Shown here piece after piece: positions 26,215-36,600 of a DNA stretch of 64,000 bases. This DNA is from Kiloniella majae. Lineage in GTDB: Bacteria > Pseudomonadota > Alphaproteobacteria > Kiloniellales > Kiloniellaceae. Below the pieces are notes generated by a model. It did no database searches. It saw nothing but the letters and a program-made list of their open reading frames with translations, and was not told where the DNA came from. Positions within the stretch are counted from its first letter, which is position 1. Each line of letters starts with the position of its first letter. The position numbers and the translations under genes were made by a program. Where the stretch lies: the NCBI RefSeq assembly GCF_002118315.1, contig NZ_MTSZ01000002.1, positions 1-64,000 on the forward strand. Reading direction: 5' to 3'.

Positions 26215-27303
26215 TTATATAATCCATAAATCGTTCCAGGTCACAAATAACATTAAGCTCAATACCAGAGCCAGTCCAATTCGGAAACAATATTCTTGAG
26301 CACGTTCATTTAACGGCTTTCCAGAAACTGCTTCAATCATATAAAAAAGGAGATGCCCGCCATCCAACATCGGAACTGGTAGTAAGTTTAAGAGCCCCAA
26401 ATTAATAGACAACATTGCCATCAAACCAATGTAGTACTCTATTCCCGCTTCAGCGGCCATACCTGACATTTTTGCGATTTGAATCGGCCCTCCAAGCTCT
26501 TCAACAGAGCGATGGCCACTGAACATTTGCCCGATAGCTTTAAACGTTCCAACAGAAACATCGTAGGTTTCAACTACGGCGGCACCAACTGCAGATATAA
26601 ACCCATGGGTCTTCAACGAAGATCGATCACTTAAGATCCCAATCAACCAGCGCTTAGCTTCCCGACCATTGTGATCTGTATAGATATCAACCTTTGGCTG
26701 AACAGTCAGATGAACGAGTTCATTATGTCTCTCAACAACAACATTGATTGGATCCCCAGACCCTAATTGTACAAGTCGCTGTAGCTGTTCGAAACGATCT
26801 ATCTCTGTGCCCGCAGCTTCTACAATCTTATCATTCGCCTGAAAACCAGCAGCTTCAGCAGCACTATTTTCCATAACCTTTGCAACAATTGCTGCGGAAT
26901 AAGGTTGTCCGACAAAACTGTATAATCCTGTCAAAAGAACAATCGCCAGAATGAAATTAGCTATTGGCCCTGCAGCAACAATCGCAGCGCGCTGACCAAC
27001 AGATTTAGCTTTGAAAGTTGTTGCAAGTTCTTCAGGCGATAAATCGGAATTTCCGGCAGATGTTGAGCTGCTAACATCCGCATCCCCATACATCTTCACG
27101 TATCCGCCCAAGGGAATAATGCTGAATTTCCAGCGTGTCTGGTTTTTATCATAAAACCCGAACAGTTCGGGGCCAAAACCAACAGAAAAAACGTCAACCT
27201 TTACACCGTTCTTTCGCGCGACCCAGTAATGCCCGAGCTCATGAAAGAAAACAAGGATGGTTAGAAGCACTAAAAATGCGAGAAGCGGTGTAATAAATCC
27301 CAT
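26215..27303 (-). CDS. rseP: Site-2 protease RseP
   Basis: Intramembrane zinc metalloprotease that cuts anti-sigma factors and leftover signal peptides within the inner membrane. The zinc site HELGH is at residues 21-25 and the second motif NLLPVPMLDGG near residue 320; a PDZ domain lies between (about 120-195). I start at the ATG at 27303, which puts the first membrane helix (GFITPLLAFLVLLTILVFF) at the N-terminus as in the family. The frame is open to a GTG at 27354. Length is 362 residues. It stands between dxr and bamA, the usual order. Confidence 0.95.
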   Translation of the reverse strand: MGFITPLLAFLVLLTILVFFHELGHYWVARKNGVKVDVFSVGFGPELFGFYDKNQTRWKFSIIPLGGYVKMYGDADVSSSTSAGNSDLSPEELATTFKAKSVGQRAAIVAAGPIANFILAIVLLTGLYSFVGQPYSAAIVAKVMENSAAEAAGFQANDKIVEAAGTEIDRFEQLQRLVQLGSGDPINVVVERHNELVHLTVQPKVDIYTDHNGREAKRWLIGILSDRSSLKTHGFISAVGAAVVETYDVSVGTFKAIGQMFSGHRSVEELGGPIQIAKMSGMAAEAGIEYYIGLMAMLSINLGLLNLLPVPMLDGGHLLFYMIEAVSGKPLNERAQEYCFRIGLALVLSLMLFVTWNDLWII

Positions 27304-27417
27304 TAGATAAATCTTGTAACCATTGTCATTATAATCATATTGCTCAAGAAGCACGGCATATTAGCCGTTTGTTCTCCTATTCAAAAGCTTTTTTGCAGAA
27401 CAAATCACGCAAAAGAA

Positions 27418-28560
27418 TTAATTTATCTGTGCCTTACTCCAATTACGAACTTCTTTGTCCAGCATTTTAACAGTTTCCAGCGTGATAGTGTTGATTGGAT
27501 CAAAAGTATGAACAGCTTTTTCGACAAGCTCTGAGATACCCAAGAATGGTATTCTTGTCTGCAAGAAAGCTTCTACAGCAACTTCATTTGCAGCATTGAA
27601 AACAATTGTTTTATGTTCGCGCAATGCTTCTCTGGCAATTTCAAGGGCTGGAAATCTATCGTTATCTGGCGCTTCAAATGTAAGTTCGGATATCTCTGCC
27701 AGATCAAGTTGCTTAACCGGTGCCTCCATTCTTTCGGGCCAGGAAAGCGCATAAGCAATGGGAGTTCTCATATCTGGATCCCCCAACTGTGCAAGAACCG
27801 ACCCATCAATATAGCTTACTGTAGAATGAATAATTGATTGAGGATGAATAAGAACTTTTATCTTATCCTCAGGCAAACCAAACAAATAAGCTGCTTCAAT
27901 CAGCTCCAACCCCTTGTTCATCATCGTCGCTGAGTCAATTGAGATTTTCGATCCCATATCCCAGTTCGGATGAGCAAGAGCTTGCTGTGGTGTAACCCTT
28001 TCCATCTCCTGCTTTGAAAAGCATCGAAAAGGTCCACCAGAAGCCGTCAGGGTTATGTGATCAATACCAGATTTATTTTTAAAATCAAAAACTTGAAATA
28101 TGGCGCTATGTTCTGAATCCACAGGTAAAAGTGTTGCGTTATTTTTGCGAACCTCCTCAACCATCAAGTCCCCGGCACAAACAAGTGCCTCCTTGTTTGC
28201 CAGTAAAACGGTCGCCCCGCGTTTAATTGCTTCTAAAGTCGGCGCCAGCCCGGCAAAGCCAACAATTGCAGCCATCACTTGATCAGCAGGGCGTGTTGCT
28301 GCTTCCAACAAAGCATCTTCACCGGCAGCAACTTCTATATTTTTACCAGATAAGGCAGACTTGAGATCCTTATATGCTTTCTCATCTGCAACTACAGCCA
28401 TTTTGGCATTCAGTTCAATAGCTTGCTGCGCAAGTAAATCAACGTTTCTATTTGCTGTTAAAGCCTCAACAGCAAACCGTTCTGGTGATCGCTTTAATAA
28501 ATCAATCGTACTAGTTCCAACCGACCCTGTAGAGCCCATAACAGTTATGGATTTTTTCAC
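27418..28560 (-). CDS. dxr: 1-deoxy-D-xylulose 5-phosphate reductoisomerase
   Basis: Makes 2-C-methyl-D-erythritol 4-phosphate, the committed step of the non-mevalonate isoprenoid pathway, using NADPH. The NADPH-binding GSTGSVGTSTIDLL lies at the N-terminus, and LLPVDSEHSAIFQ holds metal and substrate residues. The start is GTG with AAGGGTG upstream. The 380 residues are the normal length. Isoprenoid precursors feed UppS two genes upstream, so the grouping is functional. Confidence 0.96.
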   Translation of the reverse strand: MKKSITVMGSTGSVGTSTIDLLKRSPERFAVEALTANRNVDLLAQQAIELNAKMAVVADEKAYKDLKSALSGKNIEVAAGEDALLEAATRPADQVMAAIVGFAGLAPTLEAIKRGATVLLANKEALVCAGDLMVEEVRKNNATLLPVDSEHSAIFQVFDFKNKSGIDHITLTASGGPFRCFSKQEMERVTPQQALAHPNWDMGSKISIDSATMMNKGLELIEAAYLFGLPEDKIKVLIHPQSIIHSTVSYIDGSVLAQLGDPDMRTPIAYALSWPERMEAPVKQLDLAEISELTFEAPDNDRFPALEIAREALREHKTIVFNAANEVAVEAFLQTRIPFLGISELVEKAVHTFDPINTITLETVKMLDKEVRNWSKAQIN

Positions 28561-28619
28561 TGTAGCACCCTTACTTTACGACGGCTTGTGTTTGATGAAC
28601 GTACATAATCACAGCTGCT

Positions 28620-29444
28620 TTAATACACAACGTGAATAAGAAAGACCAAAAGCGAGCATGCCAAAAGTCCATCTACCCGATCAAACAAACCACCATGCCC
28701 CGGTATAAGATTACTTGAATCTTTTGCGTCAAATCTACGCTTGATATGAGATTCGAAAAAATCACCCATTTGAGAAACAACAGCCAAACCAGCCCCGGAA
28801 ACACCAAGAACAAGAGGATCATAAAGCTCTGTAAATTCTGCAAATATATAACTGATAACAGCCGCGGCAATCATCCCGCCAATTAAACCTGCCCATGTTT
28901 TTTTAGGGCTTATACTTGGCGCAATCTTGGGGCCACCAATCGACTTACCAGAAAAATAGGCCCCTATATCCGTAGACCAAACAACAAGTAAGATCCAAAG
29001 AACAATCTCAAAACCATTCTCATAGCTATTGCGAAGCCACAGCAAAGAATATGTTGTGATCGATAAATACCCTAACCCTAACGTTAGCCAAAGAGCCAAA
29101 TCAGAGTTCTTATCAACATACCGGGTATACAAATAGAGAACAACTGCGCAAGACAAAAGCACTGGAACAAAAAAGCCCGTGTACCCAAAAGCACTGAACG
29201 TCAGCAACCCCGTAATAGCGACGACAAGAAACCATCCAGGTACTTTAATCTTGCGTCGATAGCACAGAGAAGCCCATTCCCACGCTAAAATAAGACCGGA
29301 CAAAACAATAAGTTCATCGCTATAGGGAGAACCCAGATAAACCGCAGCAAGAACAGGCGGGCCAAGAACAATAGACGAAAGCGACCGTACAAGTAGGTCG
29401 CTTTTTTTAGGCCGTTTCTGCTGCGGATCCATAACGTCGTTCAC
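28620..29444 (-). CDS. cdsA: Phosphatidate cytidylyltransferase
   Basis: Forms CDP-diacylglycerol from phosphatidate and CTP at the inner membrane, for phospholipid synthesis. About eight hydrophobic segments are seen. The family signature is complete (SHIKRRFDAKDSSNLIPGHG, then GLFDRVD). The start is uncertain: GAGGAG lies ten bases before a GTG at 29444, which I use, but an ATG at 29432 and a TTG at 29462 are in frame. Every choice overlaps the end of uppS, so the two are translationally coupled. Length from the chosen start is 274 residues. Confidence 0.94.
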   Translation of the reverse strand: MNDVMDPQQKRPKKSDLLVRSLSSIVLGPPVLAAVYLGSPYSDELIVLSGLILAWEWASLCYRRKIKVPGWFLVVAITGLLTFSAFGYTGFFVPVLLSCAVVLYLYTRYVDKNSDLALWLTLGLGYLSITTYSLLWLRNSYENGFEIVLWILLVVWSTDIGAYFSGKSIGGPKIAPSISPKKTWAGLIGGMIAAAVISYIFAEFTELYDPLVLGVSGAGLAVVSQMGDFFESHIKRRFDAKDSSNLIPGHGGLFDRVDGLLACSLLVFLIHVVY

Positions 29445-30123
29445 GTTTCTGGTACTCCTCAATAGCCAGTATCAAATCTTCTTCAGAAAAGTCCGGCCAG
29501 TATTTTTCAATAAAAACCATCTCGCTATAAGCAAGCTGCCAAAGCAAGAAGTTACTTATACGCATTTCACCGCTGGTACGAATAAGAAGATCAGGGTCAG
29601 GAATGTCCGATGTATACAGCTCCTGACTGAAGCAGGTTTCTGTAATTTCGTCGCTATTTAAATCGCCATCTTTAACTTTACGAGCAATAGCCTTAGTCGC
29701 CTCAACAATCTCTTGACGCCCGCCATAACTCAAAGCCATGACGACAGTCATTTTTGTATTATCACGAGTTTGCATCTCAGCATCTTCAATCAGCCGGACG
29801 ATATCGGCGGCGAGTTTAGAGCGATCTCCAATGACCTTTAGACGAATACCAGCTTTATGAAATGTTGCCAGCTCACTTTGCAGGTACCTGCGCAACAATC
29901 CCATAATATCATTGATTTCACTTTCAGGACGATTCCAGTTCTCTGACGAGAAGCTGTAAAAAGTCATGTAAGGAATACCAATCTTTATTGCCGACTTAAG
30001 TAACTCCCGCAAGGCTTCTGCGCCTTTACGGTGCCCGAATGCTCTGGGTAAATGTCTCGCATTAGCCCAGCGTCCATTCCCATCCATTATGACGGCAATA
30101 TGCTTTGGTATTCCTTGTGTCAT
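29407..30123 (-). CDS. uppS: Undecaprenyl diphosphate synthase
   Basis: Cis-prenyltransferase that makes the C55 lipid carrier of peptidoglycan and other surface polymers. The active site MDGNGRWA has Asp14, followed by the FGHRKGAEALRE segment, YSFSSENWNRP and the C-terminal SDPDLLIRTSGE-like block (here IPDPDLLIRTSGEMRISNFL). Its length of 238 residues is normal. It starts 26 bases after frr. Confidence 0.96.
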   Translation of the reverse strand: MTQGIPKHIAVIMDGNGRWANARHLPRAFGHRKGAEALRELLKSAIKIGIPYMTFYSFSSENWNRPESEINDIMGLLRRYLQSELATFHKAGIRLKVIGDRSKLAADIVRLIEDAEMQTRDNTKMTVVMALSYGGRQEIVEATKAIARKVKDGDLNSDEITETCFSQELYTSDIPDPDLLIRTSGEMRISNFLLWQLAYSEMVFIEKYWPDFSEEDLILAIEEYQKRERRYGSAAETA

Positions 30124-30149
30124 CGCGAAATCAGAACAATCATGCAGAC

Positions 30150-30710
30150 TTAAACCTGCATGATTTCCTCTTCTTTTTGCGCAGTTGCTTCATCAATCTT
30201 CTTGATATGAGCATCTGTTACTTTCTGGATTTCATCGCCCCAGTTATGCATTTCGTCCTGAGAGATTTCACCATCTTTTTCCATCTTCTTCAGGGCTTCC
30301 ATACCATCACGACGAACATTCCGTACAGCAACTTTACCCTGTTCGGAATACTTGCCTGCGATTTTCGTCAGCTCTTTACGACGCTCTTCAGAAAGTGGCG
30401 GGATTGGAACACGAACAAGCTGTCCATCAGGGGATGGGTTCAAGCCTAGACCAGATTCTCTAATCGCCTTTTCAACAGCACCAACCATTGATTTGTCCCA
30501 TACCTGCACAGCAAGCATACGGGATTCAGGTACAGTTACAGTACCAACCTGATTAAGAGGCATAGAAGCGCCATAGGCATCAACCATAATCGGGTCAAGA
30601 AGTGCAATAGAGGCACGTCCAGTCCGCAATCCGGTGAATTCCTTGTTCAGTGCTTCTAAAGCACCATCCATACGACGTGATAAATCTTTAATGAGGGCAT
30701 CTTGCGACAC
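30150..30710 (-). CDS. frr: Ribosome recycling factor
   Basis: Works with EF-G to split the ribosome after termination. The 186 residues show the standard RRF pattern: [20 protein letters not shown], then [16 protein letters not shown] and the conserved [11 protein letters not shown]. The start is GTG at 30710 with AAGGGGA seven bases upstream. It lies 14 bases behind pyrH, as in most bacteria (pyrH-frr). Confidence 0.97.
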   Translation of the reverse strand: MSQDALIKDLSRRMDGALEALNKEFTGLRTGRASIALLDPIMVDAYGASMPLNQVGTVTVPESRMLAVQVWDKSMVGAVEKAIRESGLGLNPSPDGQLVRVPIPPLSEERRKELTKIAGKYSEQGKVAVRNVRRDGMEALKKMEKDGEISQDEMHNWGDEIQKVTDAHIKKIDEATAQKEEEIMQV

Positions 30711-30724
30711 AGCCTATCCCCTTC

Positions 30725-31441
30725 TTATTTAATAATAGTAAAACAGCCTTCGCCGCCAACAGCTTTGGCGAAAGAACCGGTTTCATAAATAGAAAACACA
30801 ATAATCGGTATATTATTTTCCCGCGTCAGTGCAATAGCAGAATGATCCATAACACCTAAATCATCTGTAAAGACACGTTTATAGGAAAGAGTTTCAAAGC
30901 GCTCGGCAGTTGGATCTTTCACTGGATCAGCAGAATAAACACCATCAACCTTTGTACCTTTGAGCAAAACCTCACACCCCATTTCCGAGGCGCGCAACGC
31001 GGCAGCCGTATCGGTCGTGAAATAGGGGTTACCTGTACCAGCACCAAAAATAACAACACGCCCCTTGTCCAAGTGGCGTTCAGCACGTCTGCGAATATAA
31101 GGTTCAGCAACGGTATCCATCGGAATGGCAGTTTGAACGCGGGTTTCAACCCCGATCTGTTCAAGAGCATTCTGCATCGCCAAGGAGTTCATGACAGTCG
31201 CTAGCATCCCCATATAGTCAGCCGTTGAGCGCTCCATACCAGCAGCAGCCCCGGAAAGGCCACGGAAGATATTTCCGCCGCCAACAACAACACAGACCTC
31301 AACGCCCATCTTCACGACTTCTTTAATATCGTGCGCGATCTGATTTACTGTTTCAGGATCCAGCCCAAACTGGCCATTCCCCATAAGTGCTTCACCAGAA
31401 AGCTTCAAAAGAACACGTTTATATTTGGGTGCGTCTGTCAC
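30725..31441 (-). CDS. pyrH: UMP kinase
   Basis: Phosphorylates UMP to UDP; a hexameric enzyme of the amino acid kinase fold, often regulated by GTP and UTP. Motifs: [13 protein letters not shown] for ATP phosphate binding, [11 protein letters not shown] and the C-terminal [17 protein letters not shown] place the start at GTG 31441 because AAGGAG lies six bases upstream; the longer frame from a TTG at 31471 has no such site. That gives 238 residues, normal for the family. Confidence 0.96.
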   Translation of the reverse strand: MTDAPKYKRVLLKLSGEALMGNGQFGLDPETVNQIAHDIKEVVKMGVEVCVVVGGGNIFRGLSGAAAGMERSTADYMGMLATVMNSLAMQNALEQIGVETRVQTAIPMDTVAEPYIRRRAERHLDKGRVVIFGAGTGNPYFTTDTAAALRASEMGCEVLLKGTKVDGVYSADPVKDPTAERFETLSYKRVFTDDLGVMDHSAIALTRENNIPIIVFSIYETGSFAKAVGGEGCFTIIK

Positions 31442-31499
31442 AGAGATCTCCTTTGTCCACTGCGATACCAAATCATCCTGTTATCTGAGCATTCTTTTT

Positions 31500-31528
31500 A
31501 TCGTAAAAATGTGCTCGAAAAAAGACAA
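31500..31528 (-). promoter_or_regulatory. Candidate promoter of pyrH
   Basis: On the minus strand TTGTCT and TACGAT are spaced 17 bases apart, with transcription predicted near 31493, about 50 bases upstream of the pyrH start and just behind the tsf terminator. Confidence 0.4.
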
Positions 31529-31556
31529 TCCTGGTGGAAGCAAGTGATTTTGAATA

Positions 31557-31608
31557 CAAAAATGGCCCCGACCTCTCTCCCAATGGGCAGAAAGATCGCG
31601 GCCAAATT
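31557..31608 (-). terminator. Terminator after tsf
   Basis: On the minus strand TTGGCC at the start of the element pairs with GGCCA before a run of five T, with further inner pairs (GATCTTTCT against AGAGAGGTC). It lies 11 bases past the tsf stop codon and separates rpsB-tsf from pyrH. Confidence 0.65.
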
Positions 31609-31618
31609 CGTGATTTAC

Positions 31619-32545
31619 TTAGTTACCGAGTGTCGCAGCAACTTCAGCAGCAAAGTCTTCTTCTTTTTTCTCGATGCCTTCACCAAGCTGGAAACGTACG
31701 AAGCCAGTTAGTTTTACAGGTGCACCAAGTTCTTTAGCGAAAAGCTCAACAGCTTTACCGACAGAATTCTCACCATCGATAACATAGCCCTGCTCTAGCA
31801 AGCATACTTCTTCGTAGTACTTGCGAAGGCGACCAACGAGCATTTTCTCGATGATTTCTTCAGGCTTACCAGAAGCACGCGCCTGATCAGAAAGAACCTC
31901 TTTCTCACGCTCAAGAGCAGTAACATCAACAGAATCACGATCAAGTGCCTGTGGGTTAGCAGCAGCAACATGCATTGCAACTTGCTTACCAAATGCTTCA
32001 AGCTTTGCAACATCGCCAGATGATTCAAGCGCAACCAACACACCAATTTTACCAAGACCAGGAGCAGTCTGGTTGTGGATGTAAGAAGCAACAACACCTT
32101 CACTAACTTCCAAAGAAGCGGTGCGACGCAAGCTCATATTCTCACCGATAGTCGCGATGTTTTTCGTCAATACGTCAGCAACTGTACCTTCACCACCTGG
32201 ATAAGCAGAGTTTGCAAGAGCATCGACATCACCGTTAGCAGTCAGAGCTTGCTGAGCAACAGCTTTAACAAAAGACTGGAACTGTTCGTTACGAGAAACA
32301 AAGTCTGTTTCAGCGTTAACTTCTACAACAGCGCCTTTGGCACCATCAGTAGAAACAGCAACAAGACCTTCTGAAGCTACGCGACCAGCTTTTTTAGCAG
32401 CAGCAGCAAGACCTTTTTTACGAAGCCAATCAACAGCTCCTTCTAAGTTACCATCAGTTTCGGCAAGGGCTTTTTTACAATCCATCATGCCGGCACCGGA
32501 CTGATCCCGGAGTTCTTTAACCAGAGCAGCAGTAATCTGGGCCAT
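31619..32545 (-). CDS. tsf: Elongation factor Ts
   Basis: Exchanges GDP for GTP on EF-Tu. The N-terminal UBA-like domain carries the family signature ([20 protein letters not shown]), followed by the core with [14 protein letters not shown] and the two dimer-like subdomains. The 308 residues are normal. It is the second gene of the rpsB-tsf operon, 96 bases behind rpsB and followed by a terminator. Confidence 0.98.
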   Translation of the reverse strand: MAQITAALVKELRDQSGAGMMDCKKALAETDGNLEGAVDWLRKKGLAAAAKKAGRVASEGLVAVSTDGAKGAVVEVNAETDFVSRNEQFQSFVKAVAQQALTANGDVDALANSAYPGGEGTVADVLTKNIATIGENMSLRRTASLEVSEGVVASYIHNQTAPGLGKIGVLVALESSGDVAKLEAFGKQVAMHVAAANPQALDRDSVDVTALEREKEVLSDQARASGKPEEIIEKMLVGRLRKYYEEVCLLEQGYVIDGENSVGKAVELFAKELGAPVKLTGFVRFQLGEGIEKKEEDFAAEVAATLGN

Positions 32546-32593
32546 TTTCTATCTCTTTTCAGAAATTAAATATCAACATAGACACAAGTACGA

Positions 32594-32619
32594 GAACGGC
32601 GGCATAGGAGCCGCCGTTC
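32594..32619 (-). other. Stem-loop between rpsB and tsf
   Basis: A perfect 10-bp GC-rich stem (GAACGGCGGC / GCCGCCGTTC) with a six-base loop lies in the rpsB-tsf gap. No T run follows. It may be a processing or mRNA-stability element that sets the ratio of S2 to EF-Ts. Confidence 0.5.
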
Positions 32620-32641
32620 CAATCGTTCATTTGCGAACAGC

Positions 32642-33475
32642 TTAAGCTTCGGCAGCAGCAGCTTCAGCAGCAGGCTTCTCTTCAGAAGCAGCTTCAGCAA
32701 CAGGCGCTTCTTCAGCAGCTTTTTCTTCAGGCAGCTGCTCAGCAGGAGCTTCTTCAGAAGCACCAACATCGACACCAGAAGCAGTCAGCTCTTGCTGCAG
32801 ACCATCGATAACCGCATCGGCGAAGAGATCACAGTAAAGGCTGATCGCACGGATCGCATCGTCGTTACCAGGAATTGGGAACGTGATGTCAGCTGGATCA
32901 GAATTTGAATCAAGGATACCAACAACAGGAATTTTCAATTTCGCTGCTTCAGCAATTGCAAGATGTTCCTTGTTTGTGTCGATAACAACGATCACATCAG
33001 GAATGCCACCCATTTCCTTAATTCCGCCAAGAGCGCGCTCTAGCTTATCGCGCTGACGTGTAAGATTAAGAAGTTCTTTTTTAGTCAGGCCACCCTGATC
33101 GTTCTCAAGACGCTCATCAAGCTCTTTCAGACGACGGATAGAGTTAGAAACTGTTTTCCAGTTAGTGAGCATTCCGCCCAACCAACGGTGGTTAACATAG
33201 TACTGACCACAGCGTTTTGCTGCTTCAGCCATTTTCTCACTTGCCTGACGCTTTGTTCCAACGAACAGAACGCGACCGCCACCGGCAACAACTTCACGTG
33301 TAAAGGCAAGACCTTTGTGGAGCATTGGTACGCTCTGCTCAAGATCAAGAATGTGGATGCCGTTACGTGCACCAAAAATGTACTGAGACATTTTCGGATT
33401 CCAACGACGAGTTGTGTGACCGAAGTGAACACCAGCTTCTAGAAGCTGACGCATTGTAAATGTAGGAAGCGCCAT
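32642..33475 (-). CDS. rpsB: 30S ribosomal protein S2
   Basis: Small-subunit ribosomal protein. The start [20 protein letters not shown] is diagnostic, and I use that ATG at 33475 although the frame runs on to 33541. The conserved core ([17 protein letters not shown]-type block [28 protein letters not shown]) spans residues 1-230. The last 40 or so residues form an Ala/Glu-rich low-complexity tail ([20 protein letters not shown] and on) that is absent from E. coli S2 and probably disordered. It begins the rpsB-tsf operon behind a leader of about 120 bases. Confidence 0.98.
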   Translation of the reverse strand: MALPTFTMRQLLEAGVHFGHTTRRWNPKMSQYIFGARNGIHILDLEQSVPMLHKGLAFTREVVAGGGRVLFVGTKRQASEKMAEAAKRCGQYYVNHRWLGGMLTNWKTVSNSIRRLKELDERLENDQGGLTKKELLNLTRQRDKLERALGGIKEMGGIPDVIVVIDTNKEHLAIAEAAKLKIPVVGILDSNSDPADITFPIPGNDDAIRAISLYCDLFADAVIDGLQQELTASGVDVGASEEAPAEQLPEEKAAEEAPVAEAASEEKPAAEAAAAEA

Positions 33476-33600
33476 AGAATAAACCTTTTCTCTTCCGGTT
33501 AAACTTCCGCAGGCCGTAATCTCCATCCAGAATGGAAACACCAGAAACGACGAACAAATTGCTCTCGTTAGACCTACGTGTTGTCTTAGTGATGTTGCGG

Positions 33601-33629
33601 GTGATACTCCCCTAGAGCACAGGATGCAA
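33601..33629 (-). promoter_or_regulatory. Promoter of the rpsB-tsf operon
   Basis: On the minus strand TTGCAT and TATCAC are separated by 17 bases. Transcription would begin near 33594, leaving a leader of about 120 bases before rpsB that could bind S2 for feedback control, as is known for rpsB in other bacteria. Confidence 0.5.
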
Positions 33630-33693
33630 GTCTTTTCTCACCCATAAATGTATTCATCATACTTATATCATGAAAAGCAACTGATTTCAGGAA

Positions 33694-36600
33694 TTAAACC
33701 TCTTCCAGATCGATGCCTTCAATTGCTTTGATTGCCTGACGAATTGAAGGGGATACCGTGTAGCCTTTTGGGAGTTCCAACTCCAGTTCTTGACCATCTT
33801 TTAGACCCAAAACAACCGAAATACGCCCACGTCCCTTTACGGCGTGATTATCCAGTATCGTTTTCAATGGTTCCAACGGTTTATCAGAATTAATATAAAG
33901 CTTAAGGCCTGTATCAGTTAACGAAGCAGCATCATCGAGAGGTGTAACCGCCTGAAGAAGAAAACGAGGCTCGTCATCATCGGGCTTAACTTCTCCTGTA
34001 AGGGTTGCCAAAATAGGAACGTTGCTCTCCAAGACTTCGCGACTGGCTAACAACACATTCGAAAAGACCATGGCCTCAATCGTACCATGCGCATCAGAAA
34101 TCTGCACAAAGGCAAATTTAGAACCCTTTTTGGAAATGCGCTCCTGTTTTCCAACGACAATGGCACCAATCTTAAGGGGGCCACCCTGCCCTTTATACTT
34201 CTTGGTTTGCTCAATAGCGTCGGCAACATTGACGGCACGCAAGCGCTTTAAAATCTGAGTGTAGGTATCAATTGGATGCGCAGAGAGATAAAAGCCAATC
34301 GCGTCAAACTCATGCTTCAACTTTTCCAGTTCAGGCCAGTCCGGCACCTTTGGTAAAGCCAAGTCAATCATAGTTGTATTATCATCACCACCAAAGAGGT
34401 TAACCTGGTCGCTCTCTCGCTCCTGTGCCGCTGCAGAAATATTCCGAACAATGTTCTCCGCACCCAAAAAGACCTTCTGCCTGTTGGGTGACAGACTATC
34501 AAAAGCTCCTGCCTTGGAGAGATTCTCCACCAGGCGTTTGTTAATTGTTTTCGAATCAACCCGCCCGACAAAATCAGTCAAATCCTTGAAGGGGCCATTT
34601 TCATTGCGCTCGTTCGTGATGTTTTCAATAGCTTGCTCACCAACATTTTTAACAGCAGCCATTGCGTATCGAACCGCCTTGTTGCCGTCCTCCATGGTTT
34701 CAACCATGAACTCCGCATATGACTTGTTGATATCCGGCACGAGCAAAGGGATCTCAAGACGAGATAACTCTTGTCTGAAAATATTTAACTTATCAGTATT
34801 TGAAATATCATAAGTCATGGTCGCTGCCATGAACTCCACTGGATAATTCGCTTTCAGATAAGCGGTATGATAGGCAACCAATGCATAGGCTGCCGCGTGA
34901 CTTTTGTTAAAGCCATAACCGGCGAACTTATTGACCTGATCAAAAATCTCATCCGCCTTCGCGGCTTTAACGTCGTTTTTAACAGCGCCCTCAACAAAGA
35001 TCTTACGCTGCGCATCCATCTCGGCCTGAATTTTTTTACCCATAGCACGACGGAGCAGATCCGCACCTCCCAATGAGTAACCGGAAAGTTGCTGCGCGAT
35101 CTGCATCACCTGTTCCTGATAGATCATAATCCCGTAGGTTTCTTTCAGGATATCTTCGATCAAAGGATGCATATAATCAGGTGTCTCTTCGCCTTTTTTA
35201 CGAAGAATATAACTTGGAATATTCTCCATAGGTCCAGGTCGATAAAGCGCCACGACCGCGATAATATCTTCGAATCTATCGGGTTTCATACGCTTGAGAA
35301 CATCGCGCATACCGGTAGATTCCAACTGGAAAACACCGACGGTATCTCCACGTCCGAGCAAATCAAACGAAGCTTTGTCATCCAGCGGAACTTCGCTCAG
35401 GTTAATCGATGTTCCCGCAGATCGAATAAATTCGCAAGCTCTCTCGAGAACAGTCAGTGTTTTCAAACCAAGAAAGTCGAACTTTACCAAACCAGCCTGC
35501 TCAACAAACTTCATGTTGAACTGGGTAACCGGCATATCTGAACGCGGATCACGGTAAAGCGGTACCAACTGATCAAGCGGCCGATCACCAATCACAACAC
35601 CGGCAGCATGGGTTGACGCGTGACGGAACAACCCTTCGATCTTTTGCGCAATATTCAAAAGATTATCGACGGTTTCATCCGTTCTGGCCATTTCCCTCAG
35701 CTGAGGCTCCTGTGCAATGGCTTCCGGTAATGATGTTGGTTTGGCCGGGTTATTAGGCACAAGCTTGCATAAGCGATCTACTTGTGGGTAAGGCATCTGC
35801 AAAACACGCCCGACATCACGCAACGCTGCCCGTGCTTGTAACTTACCAAAGGTGATAATCTGCGCGACCTTATCCCGTCCGTATTTATCCTGTACGTAGG
35901 TAATCACCTTATCGCGCTTGTCCTGACAGAAATCCACATCAAAATCAGGCATGGAAACACGTTCCGGGTTCAAGAACCTCTCGAACAGCAAGCCCCAGCG
36001 CAAGGGATCAAGATCGGTAATAGTCAAAACCCAGGCGACCACAGACCCCGCACCAGATCCACGCCCAGGTCCAACCGGAATATTTTGCTCCTTTGCCCAC
36101 ATAATAAAATCGGCAACAATCAGGAAGTAACCGGGGAAACCCATCTGTTTGATGATCCCCAGTTCATAATCAAGGCGTTCGCGATAAGGCTTGGCAACCT
36201 CTTCACGCTCTGCTTCGTCCATATCCGCCGTAAAAACGTGCTTTTCCAGACGATCTTCCAACCCTACTTCGGATTGATGGCGCAATTCTTCGGTTTCAGA
36301 TCGACCATCTCCGGTGTCAAATGGCGGCAAGATCGGCGCAATTGGCTCTACAAACCAAGAGCAACGTTGCGCGATGACCAAGGTATTCTGAATAGCTTCT
36401 GGTATATCAGCAAAAAGCCGCTTCATCTCATCGGCAGATTTGAAGCGATGCTCAGATGTTAAGCGACGACGCTCACTTTGAGAAACATATGCGCCTTCCG
36501 CAATACAAATCAGAGCATCGTGCGGGAGGTACATATCATCTGCAGCAAAAAAGGCTTCGTTTGTCGCGACCAGCGGCACGTTATGTTTATAGGCAAGATC

